NCBI RefSeq assembly: GCF_000023325.1
Contig: NC_012785.1
Location: 558,001-622,000 of the forward strand
DNA from: Kosmotoga olearia TBF 19.5.1
GTDB taxonomy: Bacteria > Thermotogota > Thermotogae > Petrotogales > Kosmotogaceae
DNA: 64,000 nucleotides
Direction: 5' to 3'
Shown in pieces: positions 62,457 to 64,000 of the stretch. Below the pieces are notes generated by a model that worked only from the letters and a program-made list of their open reading frames with translations, was not told the DNA's origin and did no database searches. Each line of letters opens with the position of its first letter. The stretch's first letter is position 1. A program made the translations under genes and the position numbers.

Positions 62457-63368
62457 TCATCCCCCCAAAAGTGCTATGAGAAGCGCTATAAAAGCCATAG
62501 GTGCCAGTTTCTTCCAGAAAAAACCGAGCATTTTTTCAATTGTTACCCTTGGGTTTATGTTCTTAACCACCACAACGATCAGGAAAGTGATCAGATAGAA
62601 AGCTACTATCCACAGATACCTGACTATCGATATCTCCTGAGGAACACCGAAAAAAAGAACGCTCAACAGCAACGGAACAACCAAAAACTTCATTCCTTTT
62701 GAAAGCTTCCATAAACCAAGCAACACGCCCGAATACTCGATTTCTACACCACCCGCAAGTTCCGTTTCTGCTTCAGGTAAATCGAAGGGTTGGATTGCTA
62801 ACTTAGCTTGAATGCAGACCAATCCCAGGATATATGCGATTACTCCAGAGATAGAAGTTATTGCCGGAGAACCGTAGATCAGTCTTAACAGATTGAAATC
62901 AAACCCCGATTTCACAACAGGCACCAGAATGACCATAATAAGAACTAGTTCATCAGCAAGAAGCATCTTCAGTTCTCTGGAAGCACCTATACCGGCGTAA
63001 ACATTCCTCGAAGCAGCGGCTCCAAGAAACGTAGCCATAGAACAAAGGATAAGCAGGTAAATTATCAGTATCACATCCCCTGCGATTCTTATTCCAAGAA
63101 AGACAGCACATCCCAGAACAGTAGAAAGGGTTGTAACAGTTGAAAATGAGACAATCGGGGCAAGGACATACACTACAGAGGCTGAGAGTTCAGGGACAAT
63201 GCTCTCTTTCCCGAACAACTTGAAAACATCCAGAAAATTCTGATACCATGGTGGCCCCACCCTATGCTGGAAAAGAGCACTAAGCTTGCGTTCCAGCCAC
63301 CATATTATTAAACCTGCAAAACCGGTAAAGAGAATTCCCGGAAATACAATGGTATAAAAAACAATCAA
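62457..63368 (-). CDS. mbhM: NuoH/MbhM-like membrane anchor subunit
   Basis: 303-aa polytopic subunit with about eight helices that joins the hydrogenase arm to the membrane. Signatures: WWLERKLSALFQHRVGPPWY near the N-terminus and QPFDLPEAETELAGGVEIEY in the middle, which is the loop forming the E-channel in complex I relatives. It overlaps the upstream ferredoxin gene by 4 bases. Confidence 0.94.
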   Translation of the reverse strand: MIVFYTIVFPGILFTGFAGLIIWWLERKLSALFQHRVGPPWYQNFLDVFKLFGKESIVPELSASVVYVLAPIVSFSTVTTLSTVLGCAVFLGIRIAGDVILIIYLLILCSMATFLGAAASRNVYAGIGASRELKMLLADELVLIMVILVPVVKSGFDFNLLRLIYGSPAITSISGVIAYILGLVCIQAKLAIQPFDLPEAETELAGGVEIEYSGVLLGLWKLSKGMKFLVVPLLLSVLFFGVPQEISIVRYLWIVAFYLITFLIVVVVKNINPRVTIEKMLGFFWKKLAPMAFIALLIALLGG

Positions 63369-63865
63369 ATTATTCTGCCCTCCTTATAACGCCAATTCGG
63401 CGCGCGTATCGCAAGATACTTTCCGGCAAAATAAAATCCATTCTCAGGTTGTTCTCTTTCAACATCTAAAACCCTTATTGTGTTACCACTACAGGTTTCA
63501 GCACATAAGGGAACATAATTAGAATCAGCATTCATTTGAGAAAGACAGAAATCACAATGTGTGGTCACGTAACTTATCGTTTCTGGAAATAGTGTTCCAA
63601 AAGGACACGCAAGGACACAGGATTTACAACCGACACAAAGCAGGTTGTAACGTTTTACTGTTCCATCCGGTTGTCTCTCTAAAGCATCCTTTGGACATGC
63701 TTTCACACAATGAGCGTTCTTGCATTGTCGGCAATAAACCGCAAATTCCGCGACCTCTACAATCGAAAGAACGCCATTATTTTTCCCGTGATACAGGTAT
63801 TCACATTTGATTCTGCTTATATCGCTCTTAATAAGTTTCTCAATATCTATCAGTAGTTTCTTCAT
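63365..63865 (-). CDS. HycB/CooF-like multi-cluster ferredoxin
   Basis: 166-aa iron-sulfur protein with cysteine groups for several [4Fe-4S] clusters: CRQCKNAHCVKACPKDAL, CVGCKSCVLACPFG, CDFCLSQ and a Cys pair in PLCAETCSGNTI. The pattern matches HycB/HydN/CooF-type electron carriers, which connect hydrogenases to a partner dehydrogenase. It starts within the stop of the FAD oxidoreductase gene (ATGA) and overlaps the NuoH-like gene, so it belongs to the same operon. Confidence 0.9.
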   Translation of the reverse strand: MKKLLIDIEKLIKSDISRIKCEYLYHGKNNGVLSIVEVAEFAVYCRQCKNAHCVKACPKDALERQPDGTVKRYNLLCVGCKSCVLACPFGTLFPETISYVTTHCDFCLSQMNADSNYVPLCAETCSGNTIRVLDVEREQPENGFYFAGKYLAIRAPNWRYKEGRII

Positions 63866-64000
63866 GCCCAGATTTCCCCCGGATTCTCAAATTGGTCATA
63901 AGTAAATACTGGCCCATCTTTACAAACGAAATAGTGTTCTATGGTGCAATGTCTGCAAAGTCCAACTCCGCAATACATCTTGCTTTCCATCGATAAATAA
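63862..64000 (-). CDS. FAD/NAD(P)-type oxidoreductase, C-terminal end (5' part beyond window)
   Basis: The last about 45 codons of a minus-strand gene: YLSMESKMYCGVGLCRHCTI then EHYFVCKDGPVFTYDQFE. The Cys pattern C-G-x-G-x-C-x-x-C followed by VCKDGPVF is the [2Fe-2S] binding end of the PyrK/HydG/AsrB family of ferredoxin-NAD(P)-reductase-like subunits, such as the gamma subunit of sulfhydrogenase. It overlaps the HycB-like gene by 4 bases, so a flavoprotein heads or precedes this part of the hydrogenase operon. Too little is visible for a firm name. Confidence 0.8.
   Translation of the reverse strand, partial: YLSMESKMYCGVGLCRHCTIEHYFVCKDGPVFTYDQFENPGEIWA

Overview
The window reads as a chromosomal stretch of a low-GC, anaerobic, probably thermophilic member of the Thermotogae. 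The gene families (GH36 alpha-galactosidase, anaerobic NrdD/NrdG, a short inorganic pyrophosphatase-like protein, and a group 4 [NiFe] hydrogenase fused to an Mrp antiporter module) fit the Kosmotoga group best. That placement is inference from families; there is no rRNA here.

Layout. 1-2.3 kb: murE (cut by the left edge) and murF on the minus strand, then a 3' scrap of an AlkD-like gene. 2.3-7.5 kb: a large secreted coiled-coil/beta-propeller protein and a Gate-domain membrane protein. 7.6-11.6 kb: a candidate small RNA with its own promoter, then small plus-strand genes (DUF3795, ParB-like, pyrophosphatase-like, GIDE-LemA fusion, histidine phosphatase), a terminator and a Nudix gene. 11.6-19.6 kb: a mobile and repeat-rich zone with a frameshifted subtilase lipoprotein, galA, and an IS3-family element that carries an IS21-family element inside its orfB. 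19.6-27.3 kb: a HEAT/TPR-like protein, nrdD-nrdG behind a candidate NrdR box, a DnaQ-type exonuclease, an M20D amidohydrolase and a small unknown. 27.3-32.2 kb: a tightly coupled run glpK-tsaE-lon-engB. 32.5-42.5 kb: a GGDEF protein, a DUF47 protein, a Pit phosphate permease broken by an IS with a 10-bp target duplication, a Nudix protein, hpf, rng, two tRNA genes, and an arsR-permease-thioredoxin operon. 42.8-48.7 kb: a two-component system with a PepSY protein, then tldD-tldE.

48.7-64 kb is one long minus-strand operon, entering from the right edge, in which nearly every gene overlaps or abuts the next. In transcription order: an FAD/NAD(P)-type oxidoreductase (partial), a HycB-like ferredoxin, MbhM/NuoH, MbhJ/NuoB, MbhK/NuoC, the [NiFe] large subunit, a NuoL/HyfB-like antiporter subunit, an MbhD-MbhE fusion, MrpB, MrpC, MrpD, MrpE, MrpF, MrpG, a NuoI-like ferredoxin with a zinc ribbon, the maturation endopeptidase, then HypF, HypC, HypD, HypE and HypA. 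It encodes a membrane H2-evolving (or reversible) ion-pumping complex together with most of its own assembly line. HypB is not seen.

The least explained structure is a family of intergenic arrays of very short perfect inverted repeats (5-7 bp arms, mostly 3-nt loops) repeated at almost exactly 21 bp. The arms change sequence from unit to unit but stay self-complementary. Arrays occur at about 11.8, 15.8, 32.2, 32.4, 40.4 and 42.5 kb, often within composite repeats that also carry ACAACCT-type and CTCGGTTCTCG-type motifs.
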